A stretch of DNA of 64,000 nt from assembly GCA_902587325.1 (NCBI GenBank), contig CACIKV010000001.1:117300-181299 (forward strand), in the 5' to 3' direction. Shown piece after piece: positions 49,171-57,099 of this stretch. The first letter of the stretch is position 1, and every line of letters begins with the position of its first letter. The notes beneath the pieces are model-generated. The model was not told the DNA's origin, did no database searches, and worked only from the letters and a program-made list of their open reading frames with translations. A program made the translations under genes and the position numbers. The DNA comes from an uncultured Bacteroidota bacterium. Its GTDB lineage: Bacteria; Bacteroidota; Bacteroidia; Flavobacteriales; Flavobacteriaceae.

Positions 49171-49711
49171 ATTTTTAAATGAATTAAATGAATGTTTAAA
49201 AACTATTAACGATGGTGGAATAATTCTTCATCCAACTGATACAGTATATGGAATTGGTGGAAATGCAAATGACAATAATGCAACTAGAAAAATAAATCGA
49301 ATAAAAAAAAGAAGATTAAATCAACCACTTATTCATCTAATGAGTGATATTGAAATGGTTAGCTGTTATGTAGAAAATATTTCTGAAACTGCTATAGAAT
49401 TTTTAACTGATTCTAACCCTACAACTGTAATTTTTTCTAATACAAATGATAAAAATACAAGTCAAAAATCCATTGCAATTAGAATACCATCTGATAATTT
49501 TTGTCAATGCCTAATTAAAGAGTTAAAACATCCATTATCTTCAAGCTCAGCTAACTTACATGGATTTGAAGTTCCAAATTCCTTAGAAAAAATTGATAAT
49601 TTAATTAAGGATAACGTTGATTATATTGTTAGGACCTCCGAAATATTTAATAACAAACCTTCAAAAATTATTAAAATAATTGGTGATAATGAATTTAAAG
49701 TCATTCGTTAA
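49157..49711 (+). CDS. tsaC: L-threonylcarbamoyladenylate synthase (Sua5/YciO/YrdC family)
   Basis: Makes threonylcarbamoyl-AMP for the t6A37 modification of ANN-decoding tRNAs. The 184-residue YrdC domain shows GIILHPTDTVYGIGGNA at the N-terminus, KKRRLNQPLIHLMSD (the KxR-type nucleotide-binding basic patch) and SIAIRIPSDNF plus SSSANLHG. It lacks the extra C-terminal Sua5 domain, so it is the short TsaC/YwlC-like form. It overlaps dapD at its start, and cca starts on the base after its stop. Confidence 0.9.
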   Translation: MFQFKFLNELNECLKTINDGGIILHPTDTVYGIGGNANDNNATRKINRIKKRRLNQPLIHLMSDIEMVSCYVENISETAIEFLTDSNPTTVIFSNTNDKNTSQKSIAIRIPSDNFCQCLIKELKHPLSSSSANLHGFEVPNSLEKIDNLIKDNVDYIVRTSEIFNNKPSKIIKIIGDNEFKVIR

Positions 49712-51121
49712 ATGAACTATAAAAAAATCATAAAATCAGACATTTTAGATACAATCTCAAAAATAGCAGACGAAAACAGATATGAAATTTTTGTAGTTGG
49801 AGGTTATGTAAGAGATAGTATTCTTAAGAAAAAAGTTAAAAAAGATATTGATATTTTGGTACTAGGAAACGGAATTGAATTTGCTAATCTCGTAGCCTTA
49901 AATTTGAAAATCAAGATACAAGTTTTTAAAAATTTTGGAACGGCAATGATTAAAACTAAAGGTTTTCAAATTGAATTTGTAGGGGCAAGAAAAGAAAGTT
50001 ATAGTGAATCTTCGAGAAATCCTAAAATTAAAAAAGGTACTCTTTCTGATGATTTATCAAGAAGAGATTTTACTATAAATGCATTGGCTATTAGACTTAA
50101 TGGAAAAGAAAAAGGAGAATTAATTGATAACCATAATGGATTAAAAGATTTAAATAGTAATATTTTAAAAACACCAAAAGAACCAATTAAAACATTTCAT
50201 GACGATCCTTTGAGAATGTTAAGAGCAATTAGATTTTCTTCACAATTAAATTTTGAAATTGATAAAAATGATTTTGAATGTATCAAAAATGAATCTGAAA
50301 GAATAAAAATAATATCAATGGAAAGAATTAATGATGAATTAAATAAAATATTAATTTCACCGAAACCCTCTATAGGATTAAATTTACTTGACAAAGCTGG
50401 TTTACTTAAAATATTAATTCCAGAAATTAGTTCCCTACATGGAATTGAAGAAGTTGAAGGAAAAAAACATAAGGATAATTTTTATCATACTTTACAAGTT
50501 CTTGACAATATTTCTGAAAACACTAATAATGTTTGGTTAAGATGGGTCGCTCTTCTTCACGATATAGGAAAACCTAAAACAAAAAGATTTAGTAAAAAAA
50601 ATGGATGGTCATTCCATGGACATGAATTTGTTGGATCAAAAATGGTAAATAATATATTCAAGAGGTTAAAACTTCCTTTAAATGAAACTTTAAAATATGT
50701 TAAAAAATTAGTTCTTTTAAGTTCAAGACCAATTGTATTGTCTCTTGATGATACAACAGATTCAGCAGTAAGAAGACTAGTATATGATTCTGGAAATGAC
50801 ATTGATGATTTAATGACATTGTGCGAGGCAGATATTACCACAAAAAATAAATTTTTAAAAGACAAATATTTAAACAATTTTAAAATAGTCAGAGAAAAAA
50901 TCAAAGTTGTTGAGGAAAGAGATAGAGTTAGAAATTTTCAACCACCAATTAATGGTGAAGAAATTATGAATTATTTTAATATTAAACCGTGTAAAGAGAT
51001 TGGTCAAATTAAAAATTTTATAAAAGAATCAATTCTGAATGGTGATATTGAAAATTCATATAAACAGGCATATAATTTGATGATAGAAAAAGGAAGAGAA
51101 TTAGGTCTAAAGAATGATTAA
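49712..51121 (+). CDS. cca: CCA tRNA nucleotidyltransferase (poly(A) polymerase/CCA family with HD domain)
   Basis: A 469-residue class II nucleotidyltransferase. FVVGGYVRDSILKKKVKKDIDILV (about 26-50) carries the GG motif and catalytic DxD, SRRDFTINALAIRL the fingers and the DDPLRMLRAIRFSSQL block the nucleotide-recognition helices. A C-terminal HD domain has WVALLHDIGKPKTKRF (about 276). In a genome whose tmRNA lacks an encoded CCA, a CCA-adding enzyme is expected. The stop overlaps the heme A synthase start by 8 bases. Confidence 0.93.
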   Translation: MNYKKIIKSDILDTISKIADENRYEIFVVGGYVRDSILKKKVKKDIDILVLGNGIEFANLVALNLKIKIQVFKNFGTAMIKTKGFQIEFVGARKESYSESSRNPKIKKGTLSDDLSRRDFTINALAIRLNGKEKGELIDNHNGLKDLNSNILKTPKEPIKTFHDDPLRMLRAIRFSSQLNFEIDKNDFECIKNESERIKIISMERINDELNKILISPKPSIGLNLLDKAGLLKILIPEISSLHGIEEVEGKKHKDNFYHTLQVLDNISENTNNVWLRWVALLHDIGKPKTKRFSKKNGWSFHGHEFVGSKMVNNIFKRLKLPLNETLKYVKKLVLLSSRPIVLSLDDTTDSAVRRLVYDSGNDIDDLMTLCEADITTKNKFLKDKYLNNFKIVREKIKVVEERDRVRNFQPPINGEEIMNYFNIKPCKEIGQIKNFIKESILNGDIENSYKQAYNLMIEKGRELGLKND

Positions 51122-51713
51122 AAATTTTAAAACTACTATTATAACTTCATTCATATTGGTATTACTTGTAATTTTTGCAGGTTCAATGGTTAGAATGACG
51201 GGTAGTGGTATGGGATGTCCAGACTGGCCAAAATGTTTTGGATATTTAATTCCTCCAACAACAGAAAAAGATGTTTTTTGGAAATCTAATTTCAACTATA
51301 AAAAAGGAGTTATGATTTTAAGAAATGAAAAATTTTATTCTGCAAAGATTGATTTTTTAAGTTCAAATGAATTTATGTCATCAAATTGGCTAGAATATAC
51401 TAAACATGATTATAACGAATTTAGTGTGATGAATACATGGTTTGAATTTATTAATAGATTTATTGGAGCTATTGCAGGGCTAAGTACTGTAATTATGTTT
51501 CTTTTTTCTTTTAATTTTTTAAAAACTAAACCAGTAGTTACTATCATGTCTTTTATTGTATTACTATCTATGCTTTTTCAAGCATGGCTAGGTAAATTAG
51601 TAGTGGATTCAAATTTGTCACCCTATAAAATTACTGTTCACATGCTTATGGCAATTGTTATTTTGAGTTTAATAATTTTTATTTACAAAAAATCTGATGT
51701 TAAAAAAAATTAA
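51114..51713 (+). CDS. ctaA: Heme A synthase (COX15/CtaA), N-terminal half as a separate frame
   Basis: Family members oxidise heme O to heme A for cytochrome oxidase. This 199-residue frame covers the first half: TM1 followed by RMTGSGMGCPDWPKCFGY (conserved cysteine loop), a long extracellular insert, NTWFEFINRFIGAIAGL (TM2, Asn/Arg where other classes have the first heme-ligand His) and ITVHMLMAIVIL (His, TM4). It stops at 51711-51713, just after an A8 run. The next frame carries the second half. The two add up to about 336 residues, near the size of a single-chain Bacteroidota CtaA. See the next entry and the findings. Confidence 0.85.
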   Translation: MIKNFKTTIITSFILVLLVIFAGSMVRMTGSGMGCPDWPKCFGYLIPPTTEKDVFWKSNFNYKKGVMILRNEKFYSAKIDFLSSNEFMSSNWLEYTKHDYNEFSVMNTWFEFINRFIGAIAGLSTVIMFLFSFNFLKTKPVVTIMSFIVLLSMLFQAWLGKLVVDSNLSPYKITVHMLMAIVILSLIIFIYKKSDVKKN

Positions 51714-52110
51714 TATCAAATACCTACTACTTTTTTCCCTCTTCTTAATGTTAATTCAAATTTTTATTGGAACAGGTGTAAGAGAGTTTATTGATGAACA
51801 AATAAAGTTTTATGGCAGAGAAAATAAAGATCTTTGGTTAAGTAGTCCAAAGTTAAATTTTTATATTCACCGTACTTTTTCAATTTTAGTATTTTCGGTT
51901 AACGCAGTTTTATTTTTTATTACAAAAAATCTAAAAATTGATATGAAATATATTAACATGACAATGGGTCTAATATTTATTGAAATATTAGTTGGTGCAT
52001 CAATGTTTTACTTTTCATTTCCAATTATGACTCAACCATTACACTTAATAATTGCAATATTTATTTTTTCAATTCAGCTTTATTGGTACTTAAAATTAGT
52101 TAGTCCTTAA
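51697..52110 (+). CDS. ctaA: Heme A synthase (COX15/CtaA), C-terminal half as a separate frame
   Basis: This 137-residue frame begins with ATG at 51697, inside the N-half gene, and continues the protein: TM5 with LIQIFIGTGVREFIDEQ, YIHRTFSILVFSVN (TM6, His) and TQPLHLIIAIFIF (TM8, His). It cannot bind heme in the family's way without the other half, unless half-size units assemble. Removing one A from the A8 run at 51702-51709 would join both halves in frame (DVKK-INIKY). So this is a sequencing indel, a slippage-dependent gene, or a real two-subunit enzyme. The stop overlaps the convergent gene by 15 bases. Confidence 0.82.
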   Translation: MLKKINIKYLLLFSLFLMLIQIFIGTGVREFIDEQIKFYGRENKDLWLSSPKLNFYIHRTFSILVFSVNAVLFFITKNLKIDMKYINMTMGLIFIEILVGASMFYFSFPIMTQPLHLIIAIFIFSIQLYWYLKLVSP

Positions 52111-53166
52111 CATCTCATTACTTTCATAATTATTGACTAAGTAATTAAATGATGATTCCATTAGTTGGCCCATATTTGAACAAAATTTAAAATTATTATC
52201 TCTTGTCAAGTGGTAAATTTGTTGACTAAGTTTTTTTACATTTTCATCAGTTGATATGACATCATTTTTCATTGAATTTAATAGGTTAGAAACTCTTTTT
52301 TGAGATCCTAAAATTCGCTTGACTATAATAGCTCTTTCTTCTATTTTATATTGCTTTATTGAGTCTGGTATTAATTTTTCTTTTATTAATTCAACAACAG
52401 GTGAATTTTCTTTAAATAATTGAGGTCTGTAAACATTAAAATCTGACTCATAACTTTGTTGGTCAAAATCAATTGCTCTAAGCTTATACACAACTTGATC
52501 AAAGTCATGTATTGGAATAATTACATAATTGTATGATCTCATATCTCCCAATAATCTGATCATACATCTTTCACTGAATTTCACAAATTCTTTTGCTATT
52601 TGCGATTTTTCATTATCATTACAATCTGCTAATTTATTTTTAAAAAAATCATCACCAGGTATACCTGAAATATGCTCCTCTATTAACGTAATATCATTTA
52701 ATATATAATTCAAATTATAAGGAGATGTAATATGTTCTAACTCTAAGCCATAGACCCTTGATGAATCAGCTTTCTTAATATAGAAATAAGTAAAGTTGTC
52801 ATTTAATTTATTTCTAATTTTAACTCTAAAGGGATTAGAATTTCCAAAAGTGCAATAGTCAATTCCATCAATTGTCAAAAAATCAGTATTCGTATCACTA
52901 CCATCGGAATATAAAACATTATAAATTTTTTTTAAATTATTTTCAAGCTCAAATCTTTCATTTTCATTGTAATAAACTCTTTGCCAAAGTGTATTATTTT
53001 CCTCTTTGTCAAATACATCAACAGAACCAACATATCTTAGTAAATCATTATACTGTACAGGAATATCTTCAACTCTATTATATTTATTTAAATATTGTAG
53101 AAAAAGATTACTTATTTTGTAAGATGGCTTTTTATTTGATATTATAACATCATTCTTGCTTTCCAA
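52096..53166 (-). CDS. Uncharacterised protein with protein-kinase-like-fold motifs
   Basis: A 356-residue soluble protein I cannot assign to a named family. In order: a charged N-terminus; FTYFYIKKADSS (about 125-136), like the beta3 strand with the ATP-binding lysine; LIEEHISGIPGDDFF (about 161-175), like a kinase hinge; LLGDMRSYNYVII (Asp208 and Asn213, the D-x4-N spacing of a kinase catalytic loop); and LRAIDFDQQSYES (Asp233, DFG-like). This order and spacing suggest an aminoglycoside-phosphotransferase/HipA-type kinase-like fold. The C-terminal third is helical. No signal peptide is seen. It stands alone between convergent ctaA and divergent uvrB. Confidence 0.7.
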   Translation of the reverse strand: MESKNDVIISNKKPSYKISNLFLQYLNKYNRVEDIPVQYNDLLRYVGSVDVFDKEENNTLWQRVYYNENERFELENNLKKIYNVLYSDGSDTNTDFLTIDGIDYCTFGNSNPFRVKIRNKLNDNFTYFYIKKADSSRVYGLELEHITSPYNLNYILNDITLIEEHISGIPGDDFFKNKLADCNDNEKSQIAKEFVKFSERCMIRLLGDMRSYNYVIIPIHDFDQVVYKLRAIDFDQQSYESDFNVYRPQLFKENSPVVELIKEKLIPDSIKQYKIEERAIIVKRILGSQKRVSNLLNSMKNDVISTDENVKKLSQQIYHLTRDNNFKFCSNMGQLMESSFNYLVNNYESNEMLRTN

Positions 53167-53243
53167 ATGATTTAATTTTTTAGAATTTTTGTAACATATA
53201 ATAAAGTTATATAATTTACTTTTAAATAAACTAAATATAAATT

Positions 53244-55223
53244 TTGTTTAAATTTTCATTAAAATCGGACTATAAACCTGCAGGAGATCAGCCTGATGCA
53301 ATTAATAAATTAATTTGTGGTTTAATTAATAATGAAAAATTTCAATCATTAGAAGGGGTTACTGGATCGGGAAAAACTTTTACAATTGCAAATGTATTAG
53401 CAAATGCTAATCGCCCTACACTTGTTTTAGCCCATAACAAAACACTTGCTGCACAACTATTTTCTGAACTTAAGAATTACTTTCCTGATAACTTAGTTGA
53501 ATATTTTGTTTCTTATTATGATTATTATCAGCCTGAAGCTTTCATCCCTGTAACAAATACTTACATTGAGAAAGATTTATCTATAAATGATGAAATTGAA
53601 AAACTAAGATTAAGTACGACATCAAGTCTTTTAAGTGGACGAAGAGATATTATTGTTGTAGCATCAGTTTCTTGCCTATATGGAATAGGTAACCCAGTTG
53701 AATATAAAAAAAATACAATAAATATTGATATAAAATCATCCATATCTAGAACAGAACTCTTAAAAAATCTTGCAAATTCTCTATACAGTAGGTCACAAAT
53801 TGAACTTGAACCTGGTACGTTTCGAGTGCAAGGAGATACCATAGAAGTTTATTTGAGCTACAGAGATTCAAAAATTAGATTTAGTTTCTTTGGAGATGAA
53901 ATAGAATCAATTGAGGAAATAAATAAAAATATTAAAACTAAAATTGAATCCATTTCGATTTTTCCTGCAAATATGTTTGCTACGCAAAATGATGTTTTAT
54001 TAAAAGCTATTGATAATATAAGACTTGATTTAGGCAAACAGGTTGAATATTTTAAAGAAATTGGTAAACATCTTGAAGCTAAGAGATTAGAAGAAAGGAC
54101 ATTGTTTGACTTAGAAATGATGCAAGAACTTGGATATTGCTCAGGAATTGAAAACTATTCTAGATACATAGATGGTCGTGATCCAGGGACTAGACCATTT
54201 TGTTTAATTGATTATTTTCCAAATGATTTCATTACTATAATTGATGAAAGTCATGTTACAATTCCTCAGATTAGAGCAATGTATGGTGGAGATAGAAGTA
54301 GAAAAGAAAATTTAGTTGAATATGGTTTCAGGCTTCCTGCTGCTATGGATAATAGACCTTTAAAATTTGAAGAATTTGAAGAATTACAAAACCAAACAAT
54401 ATATGTTAGTGCTACTCCTTCAGATTATGAGTTAATTAAGTCTGAAGGAATAATTATTGAACAAATAATTAGACCAACTGGATTATTAGATCCAAAAATA
54501 GAAGTAAGATCAACAAAAAACCAAATTGATGACGTAATTAATGAAGTTCAAGAAAGAATAAGTAGTAAAGAAAGAATTTTAATTACAACACTAACCAAAA
54601 GAATGGCCGAAGAATTAGTGAAATATTTTTTAAAAGTAAATATAAAATCGAGGTATATACACAGTGATATTGACACAATCGAAAGGATTGAAATATTAAA
54701 TGAGTTAAGGTCTGGACAGTTTGATGTTCTAGTTGGAGTTAATTTATTGAGAGAGGGCCTAGATCTTCCTGAGGTTTCCCTAGTTATCATTCTGGACGCC
54801 GATAAAGAAGGTTTTTTAAGAAGCAAAAAATCTTTAGTTCAAACAATTGGTAGAGCTGCAAGAAATATAAATGGTAAAGCCATTATGTATGCTGACAGAA
54901 TTACAAACAGTATGAAAGAAACTATTGACTTAACTAAAAAAAGGAGGGAAAAACAAGATAATTACAACAAAAAAAATAAAATTACACCTAAACAAATAAT
55001 AAAAAATGTTAAAGAAACTTTTGAAAAAGAAAAAGTTGTTGAACAAAAATCAATTATTCAAATTGAAGATAAGTCTAAAATTGATTTAAACATTCCTAAA
55101 GCTGAAAAGGAAAAGATAATAAGGTTAATAAAAAAACAAATGGAGGATGCAGCTAAAGAGCTGAATTTTTTAGAAGCTGCAAGATTAAGAGATTTAATCG
55201 ACATTTATAAAAAAAGCGGATAA
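53244..55223 (+). CDS. uvrB: Excinuclease ABC subunit UvrB
   Basis: The damage-verifying helicase of nucleotide excision repair. The 659-residue protein has Walker A LEGVTGSGKTFTIA (about 38), the damage-probing beta hairpin FVSYYDYYQPEAFIP (about 91), Walker B IIDESHVT (about 333), motif VI GRAARN (about 539) and a C-terminal UVR domain (KQMEDAAKELNFLEAARLRDLI) that contacts UvrC. The start is TTG 53244 (MFKFSLKSDYKPAGDQP). Its stop codon lies within the bidirectional terminator shared with hsp20. Confidence 0.97.
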   Translation: MFKFSLKSDYKPAGDQPDAINKLICGLINNEKFQSLEGVTGSGKTFTIANVLANANRPTLVLAHNKTLAAQLFSELKNYFPDNLVEYFVSYYDYYQPEAFIPVTNTYIEKDLSINDEIEKLRLSTTSSLLSGRRDIIVVASVSCLYGIGNPVEYKKNTINIDIKSSISRTELLKNLANSLYSRSQIELEPGTFRVQGDTIEVYLSYRDSKIRFSFFGDEIESIEEINKNIKTKIESISIFPANMFATQNDVLLKAIDNIRLDLGKQVEYFKEIGKHLEAKRLEERTLFDLEMMQELGYCSGIENYSRYIDGRDPGTRPFCLIDYFPNDFITIIDESHVTIPQIRAMYGGDRSRKENLVEYGFRLPAAMDNRPLKFEEFEELQNQTIYVSATPSDYELIKSEGIIIEQIIRPTGLLDPKIEVRSTKNQIDDVINEVQERISSKERILITTLTKRMAEELVKYFLKVNIKSRYIHSDIDTIERIEILNELRSGQFDVLVGVNLLREGLDLPEVSLVIILDADKEGFLRSKKSLVQTIGRAARNINGKAIMYADRITNSMKETIDLTKKRREKQDNYNKKNKITPKQIIKNVKETFEKEKVVEQKSIIQIEDKSKIDLNIPKAEKEKIIRLIKKQMEDAAKELNFLEAARLRDLIDIYKKSG

Positions 55224-55238
55224 TTTATCCGCTTTTTT
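55211..55238. terminator. Bidirectional intrinsic terminator between uvrB and hsp20
   Basis: AAAAAGCGGATA and TATCCGCTTTTTT form a GC-centred hairpin (GCGGAT/ATCCGC) flanked by A-run and T-run, so it reads as a terminator on both strands. The uvrB TAA (55221-55223) is inside the stem-loop, and the hsp20 stop is 4 bases beyond the T-run. This is the only clear intrinsic terminator at a convergent junction in the window. Confidence 0.85.
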
Positions 55239-55241
55239 AAT

Positions 55242-55649
55242 TTATTTTACTTGAATTGATTTTATTTTAGTTTGTTTAAATTCTTTAATTTTTGGAAGAA
55301 ATATTTTTAAAATTCCATTTTCATATTTTGAATTGATTTTTTCAATACTAACTTCCTCAGGAATTGTGAAATTTTTTTCAAACTGCGAATAGTTAAACTG
55401 TCTTTTAAAAAAGTTGTTTTCAAGTTTATTATTCTTAGAAGAAAGATTAGATACTTTTAAGTTATTTTCCTCGACTTCCAATAAAAAATCTTTCTTATCA
55501 AATCCAGGGACTGAAAATTCAATTAAAAATTCTTTATCATTATCAACAATATTATAAGGTGGAATATCATTATAAATATTTGAACCAAATAAATTATTAA
55601 TAAAATCTTCAAAAAAGACAGGTTTAGTGTTATGTGTTATTAAATTCAT
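55242..55649 (-). CDS. Small heat shock protein, Hsp20/alpha-crystallin family
   Basis: A 135-residue ATP-independent chaperone. Short N-terminal arm (KPVFFEDFINNLFG), then the alpha-crystallin beta sandwich (about 35-130) starting IVDNDKEFLIEFSVPGFDKKDF, with FTIPEEVSIEKINSKYENGILKIFLPK, the A-x-x-x-n-G-v-L-type signature (YENGILKI). The Bacteroidota form beginning with a conserved FF.DF is common. The upstream 110 bases hold three perfect dyads, which could be stress-regulatory sites. It ends at the shared terminator with uvrB. Confidence 0.93.
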   Translation of the reverse strand: MNLITHNTKPVFFEDFINNLFGSNIYNDIPPYNIVDNDKEFLIEFSVPGFDKKDFLLEVEENNLKVSNLSSKNNKLENNFFKRQFNYSQFEKNFTIPEEVSIEKINSKYENGILKIFLPKIKEFKQTKIKSIQVK

Positions 55650-55667
55650 AATTATTATTTTTTATTA

Positions 55668-55758
55668 AACATTTTAAATGTTATGTACTAAAAACAGGCC
55701 AAGGATTAATTTATGCCAATATGGCATAATTTAAAGAAATTTAAATGACATAATGTCA
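55668..55758. promoter_or_regulatory. Cluster of three perfect dyads upstream of hsp20
   Basis: The sucC-hsp20 gap contains AACATTTTAAATGTT (55668-55682), TTATGCCAATATGGCATAA (55711-55729) and TGACATAATGTCA (55746-55758), all perfect inverted repeats. They differ in half-site sequence, so they are not copies of one operator, though two contain ACAT/ATGT. The third directly follows the sucC stop and could fold in its mRNA, but no T-run follows. None matches the CIRCE element. Regulatory function is inferred only from position and symmetry. Confidence 0.5.
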
Positions 55759-55759
55759 A

Positions 55760-56953
55760 TTATAAGAGAACTTCTTTTATTTTTGCAGGGACTTCATTGA
55801 ATTCTACAGCACCATAAATCTTTAATCCCGAATTATCAATTATTTTTTTAGCCTCTATTGAATTTGTTCCTTGAAGTCTAACAATTATAGGTATATTAAT
55901 TTTATCTCCCAGATTTTTATATGCATCAACAATACCATTCGCAACCCTATCACACCTGACTATTCCACCAAAAATATTTACCAATACCGCCTTAACTTTT
56001 GGATCCCTTAAAATCAAATTAAAAGCTACCTCGACTCTTTTTGAATCAGCTGTACCACCAACATCGAGAAAATTAGCAGGTTCTCCACCAGATTGTTTAA
56101 TCAAATCCATAGTTGCCATAGCTAACCCTGCGCCATTTACCATACAACCTATATTTCCGTCTAAATCAACATAATTCAATCCGACTTCCTTTGCTTCTGT
56201 TTCAATAGGGTTTTCTTCACTTAAATCTCTTAAAGCTTCGTGATCTTTATGACGTATTAAGGAATTATCATCTAATACCATTTTTGCATCCACAGCTAAA
56301 ATCTTATTATCTGAAGTTTTTAAAACAGGGTTAATTTCAATTAGGGAAGCATCAGACTCAACAAATGCATTATATAATTTTGAGGTAAAGAAAAGCATAT
56401 TTTTAAATGCTTGACCACTTAAATTTAAATTAAAAGCAATAGTTCTTAATTGATTGGGCATTAAACCTAGGAGGGGATCAATTTCTTCATAAAAAATTAA
56501 ATCCGGTGATTCATCAGCAACTTTTTCTATGTCCATACCACCTTGCCTAGAATACATTATCATGTACTTTGAAGTATTTCTATTAAGAAGTACAGAAAAA
56601 TAATATTCCTCTGGATCAGATTCACCTGAATAATAAACATCCTCAGCAATTAAAATTTTTTGAACAAGTTTTCCTTCTTTTGGAGTTTGTGGAGTTTTCA
56701 ACATCATACCCAAAATATGTGACGAAAAGTCCTTTAATTCATTAATGCTTTTAGCAACTTTGACTCCACCACCCTTACCTCTGCCTCCAGCATGAATTTG
56801 AGCTTTTACAACAAACCATTCAGTTCCTGTTTCCTTATTTAAAGATTTTGCAATATCTTCAACTTCATCAATTTTGTTAGTAACTTTGCCTCGTTGAATT
56901 GGAACATTAAAATTTGACAAGATGGTTTTAGCTTGGTATTCGTGAAGATTCAT
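55760..56953 (-). CDS. sucC: Succinyl-CoA synthetase, ADP-forming, beta subunit
   Basis: The ATP-grasp subunit that, with SucD, converts succinyl-CoA to succinate and makes ATP in the TCA cycle. MNLHEYQAK at the N-terminus, AQIHAGGRGKGGGVKVA (about 51-67, nucleotide lysine), EINPVL (metal ligands), GLAMATMDLIKQSGGEPANFLDVGG (about 270-295) and VNIFGGIVRCD are family hallmarks. Length 397 is standard. sucD is not adjacent; in Bacteroidota sucC and sucD are often apart. It is divergent from lysA over a 146-base gap. Confidence 0.97.
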   Translation of the reverse strand: MNLHEYQAKTILSNFNVPIQRGKVTNKIDEVEDIAKSLNKETGTEWFVVKAQIHAGGRGKGGGVKVAKSINELKDFSSHILGMMLKTPQTPKEGKLVQKILIAEDVYYSGESDPEEYYFSVLLNRNTSKYMIMYSRQGGMDIEKVADESPDLIFYEEIDPLLGLMPNQLRTIAFNLNLSGQAFKNMLFFTSKLYNAFVESDASLIEINPVLKTSDNKILAVDAKMVLDDNSLIRHKDHEALRDLSEENPIETEAKEVGLNYVDLDGNIGCMVNGAGLAMATMDLIKQSGGEPANFLDVGGTADSKRVEVAFNLILRDPKVKAVLVNIFGGIVRCDRVANGIVDAYKNLGDKINIPIIVRLQGTNSIEAKKIIDNSGLKIYGAVEFNEVPAKIKEVLL

Positions 56954-57002
56954 AATTGGAACTAAAATTAATAAATCTAATCTGTTTTTCCGTTTTTAAT
57001 CA

Positions 57003-57033
57003 AATTAGTTTTTTGTTTTATATACAACTAATT
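57003..57033. repeat. Inverted repeat AATTAGTT-N15-AACTAATT in the sucC/lysA intergenic region
   Basis: The 8-base arms are perfect and the region lies between the two divergent starts, about 50-80 bases from each. It is a possible operator for sucC, lysA or both. Because the sequence is so AT-rich, such a dyad can occur by chance. Apart from this and the lysA -7 box, I see nothing else in the 146-base gap. Confidence 0.3.
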
Positions 57034-57086
57034 CATTTTAATTTATTAAAAAACATTTTTTTAAAGTAAATATTTACATAAACTTT

Positions 57087-57094
57087 TAGTTTTG
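57087..57094 (+). promoter_or_regulatory. Candidate -7 promoter box (TAGTTTTG) for lysA, predicting a leaderless mRNA
   Basis: TAGTTTTG fits TAnnTTTG and ends only 5 bases before the lysA ATG. Since transcription in this phylum starts a few bases after the box, the mRNA would begin at or next to the initiator codon. No -33 TTTG is clear. Confidence 0.45.
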
Positions 57095-57099
57095 CAGAC

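Noticed and set aside
55668-55758. CIRCE (HrcA) or sigma-54 promoter upstream of hsp20
   Set aside because: No TTAGCACTC-N9-GAGTGCTAA and no TGGCA-N7-TTGC arrangement is present; the dyads are of other types.
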